Shown here one piece after another: positions 12,579 to 13,460 of a DNA stretch of 13,460 bases. Both the position numbers and the translations under genes were made by a program. Location of the stretch: NCBI GenBank assembly GCA_020024075.1, contig JAHHUJ010000032.1, positions 1-13,460 of the forward strand, in the 5' to 3' direction. The first letter of the stretch is position 1. Every line of letters begins with the position of its first letter. Origin of the DNA: Psychrobacter sp. Its GTDB lineage: Bacteria > Pseudomonadota > Gammaproteobacteria > Pseudomonadales > Moraxellaceae. The notes under the pieces are model-generated. The model saw only the letters and a list, made by a program, of their open reading frames with translations. It did no database searches and was not told the origin of the DNA.

Positions 12579-13460
12579 ATGACCGATGCAACAAATATCT
12601 CTTCTGCTTTAGATAACACAACAGATGCTGCCGCAAATGACACCTCAACTGGCCTCGATACCTTGCCCTCTTTAACCAATATTGTAGTGATTGGCGCAGG
12701 CTATGTGGGTCTGTCCAATGCCATTTTATTGGCACAACCACAGCTAAATACTCAAGTCACGCTGTTTGACATCGACAAGAATAAGATAGCACTGTTACAA
12801 CAAAATAAGTCTCCGCTACAAGACACCGAAATTTGTGATTATCTAACCAATAAACCACTTAATTTGACCGCCACACAGCAGTCCGTGATAGACAATCAGG
12901 GTATTTATCAAAATAGTAATCTGGTGATTATTGCCACACCGACTAACTATGATGTGGCTTCAGGTAAATTTGATACCTCCTCGGTTGAAGCCAGTATTGC
13001 TGCAGTCCGAGAGCAAAACACTAGCGTGCCTATCATCATTAAGTCGACCATTCCCATTGGCTTTACCGAAAGTATGCGTCAGCAATTTGACAGTCAAATT
13101 GTATTTATGCCTGAATTCTTACGCGAAGGCCAAGCGCTGTATGACAACCTATATCCCTCACGTATCATTGTTGGCGCAACCTCCGAGCAGCAAGCCTTGG
13201 CGACGGCCTTGATGAACTTATATCGACAAGCCAGCCTAACACCTGATGTGGCAACACTTATGATGCCACCGACGGAAGCTGAAGCGGTGAAACTATTTGC
13301 TAACAGCTACCTAGCTACCCGCATTGCTTTTTTTAATGAACTGGACAGCTTTGCTGAGAAGCATCAGCTAAACAGCCAATCCATTATCACAGGCGTTGGT
13401 TTAGACCCCCGTATCGGTCAGCATTATAACAACCCGTCATTTGGCTATGGTGGCTACTGC
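12579..13460 (+). CDS. ugd: UDP-glucose 6-dehydrogenase, N-terminal part (runs off the window)
   Basis: Oxidises UDP-glucose to UDP-glucuronate with two NAD+, feeding capsule and other surface polysaccharides in the cytoplasm. The 294 visible codons cover the NAD-binding domain: IVVIGAGYVGLS (35-46), Asp/Lys-rich FDIDKNK, and IIATPTNYD. They also cover IIKSTIPIGFT, MPEFLREGQALYDNLYPSRI, EAEAVKLFANSYLA, FFNELDSFAE, and the active-site approach NNPSFGYGGYC. The final codon is the catalytic Cys294, equivalent to Cys260 of E. coli Ugd, so the C-terminal UDP-binding domain is outside the window. Compared with E. coli there is a 32-residue extension of Ala, Thr, Asp, Asn and Ser before the Rossmann fold. 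The start ATG 12579 has only a loose purine-rich site (AAGAAG) upstream, and no better in-frame start is visible before the glycine motif. It resembles the E. coli/capsule type more than the longer Pseudomonas type. Confidence 0.94.
   Translation, partial: MTDATNISSALDNTTDAAANDTSTGLDTLPSLTNIVVIGAGYVGLSNAILLAQPQLNTQVTLFDIDKNKIALLQQNKSPLQDTEICDYLTNKPLNLTATQQSVIDNQGIYQNSNLVIIATPTNYDVASGKFDTSSVEASIAAVREQNTSVPIIIKSTIPIGFTESMRQQFDSQIVFMPEFLREGQALYDNLYPSRIIVGATSEQQALATALMNLYRQASLTPDVATLMMPPTEAEAVKLFANSYLATRIAFFNELDSFAEKHQLNSQSIITGVGLDPRIGQHYNNPSFGYGGYC

Noticed and set aside
12544..12741. 65-residue minus-strand ORF at the start of ugd
   Set aside because: It is the antisense shadow of the ugd coding frame, with Arg/His/Leu-rich composition and no ribosome binding site.
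1..13460. A novel multi-gene system, mobile island or defence locus
   Set aside because: Every sizeable gene but two is a known housekeeping family; no integrase, transposase, tRNA attachment site, or abrupt composition change is visible.

Overview
The window is ordinary chromosomal DNA from a gammaproteobacterium. Gene content and protein style fit Moraxellaceae, most likely Psychrobacter: moderate-to-low GC, an MltB-type transglycosylase with a C-terminal peptidoglycan-binding domain, a DUF1285-murI pair, and two adjacent sodium-coupled transporter loci. That placement is an inference from protein recognition, not a database result. I see no mobile element, CRISPR array, tRNA, rRNA, phage or defence gene.

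Layout. A secreted lytic murein transglycosylase (225-1616, +) converges on a small acidic orphan protein (1734-2036, -) across a bidirectional terminator. Two minus-strand genes follow: murI (2332-3240) and, upstream of it, a DUF1285 gene (3320-3937). The electron transfer flavoprotein-ubiquinone oxidoreductase gene (4304-5971, +) converges on an AGCS-family sodium:alanine/glycine symporter (6090-7598, -) across a second strong bidirectional terminator. A 637-bp divergent control region (7599-8235) separates the symporter from a two-gene plus-strand operon: a DUF4212 small subunit (8236-8496) and a VC_2705-type sodium:solute symporter (8500-10368). Tandem hairpins close that operon. A two-pass membrane protein of unknown function (10562-11092, +) then converges on a mazG-comEA operon (minus strand, 11477-11124 and 12405-11470, overlapping by 8 bp). 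The window ends inside ugd, UDP-glucose 6-dehydrogenase (from 12579, +), with the last codon being the predicted catalytic cysteine.

How the genes relate. Most are unlinked housekeeping functions: cell-wall turnover and D-glutamate supply (transglycosylase, murI), electron entry into the quinone pool (ETF-QO), sodium-driven nutrient uptake (AGCS, DUF4212/SSS), nucleotide-pool sanitation (mazG), DNA uptake (comEA) and surface polysaccharide precursors (ugd).

The most interesting material is non-coding, and no gene set here amounts to an undescribed system. In the transporter control region the AGCS leader holds a 12-codon upstream ORF with a perfect Shine-Dalgarno sequence that a complementary segment could mask. 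The SSS promoter region holds four ATTGATACA-type repeats and a terminator-like hairpin just before the ribosome binding site. Elsewhere, repeats anchored on stop codons lie at the ends of the ETF-QO and murI genes, a repeat-built N-terminal extension sits on MazG, and operator-like palindromes lie between mazG and ugd.
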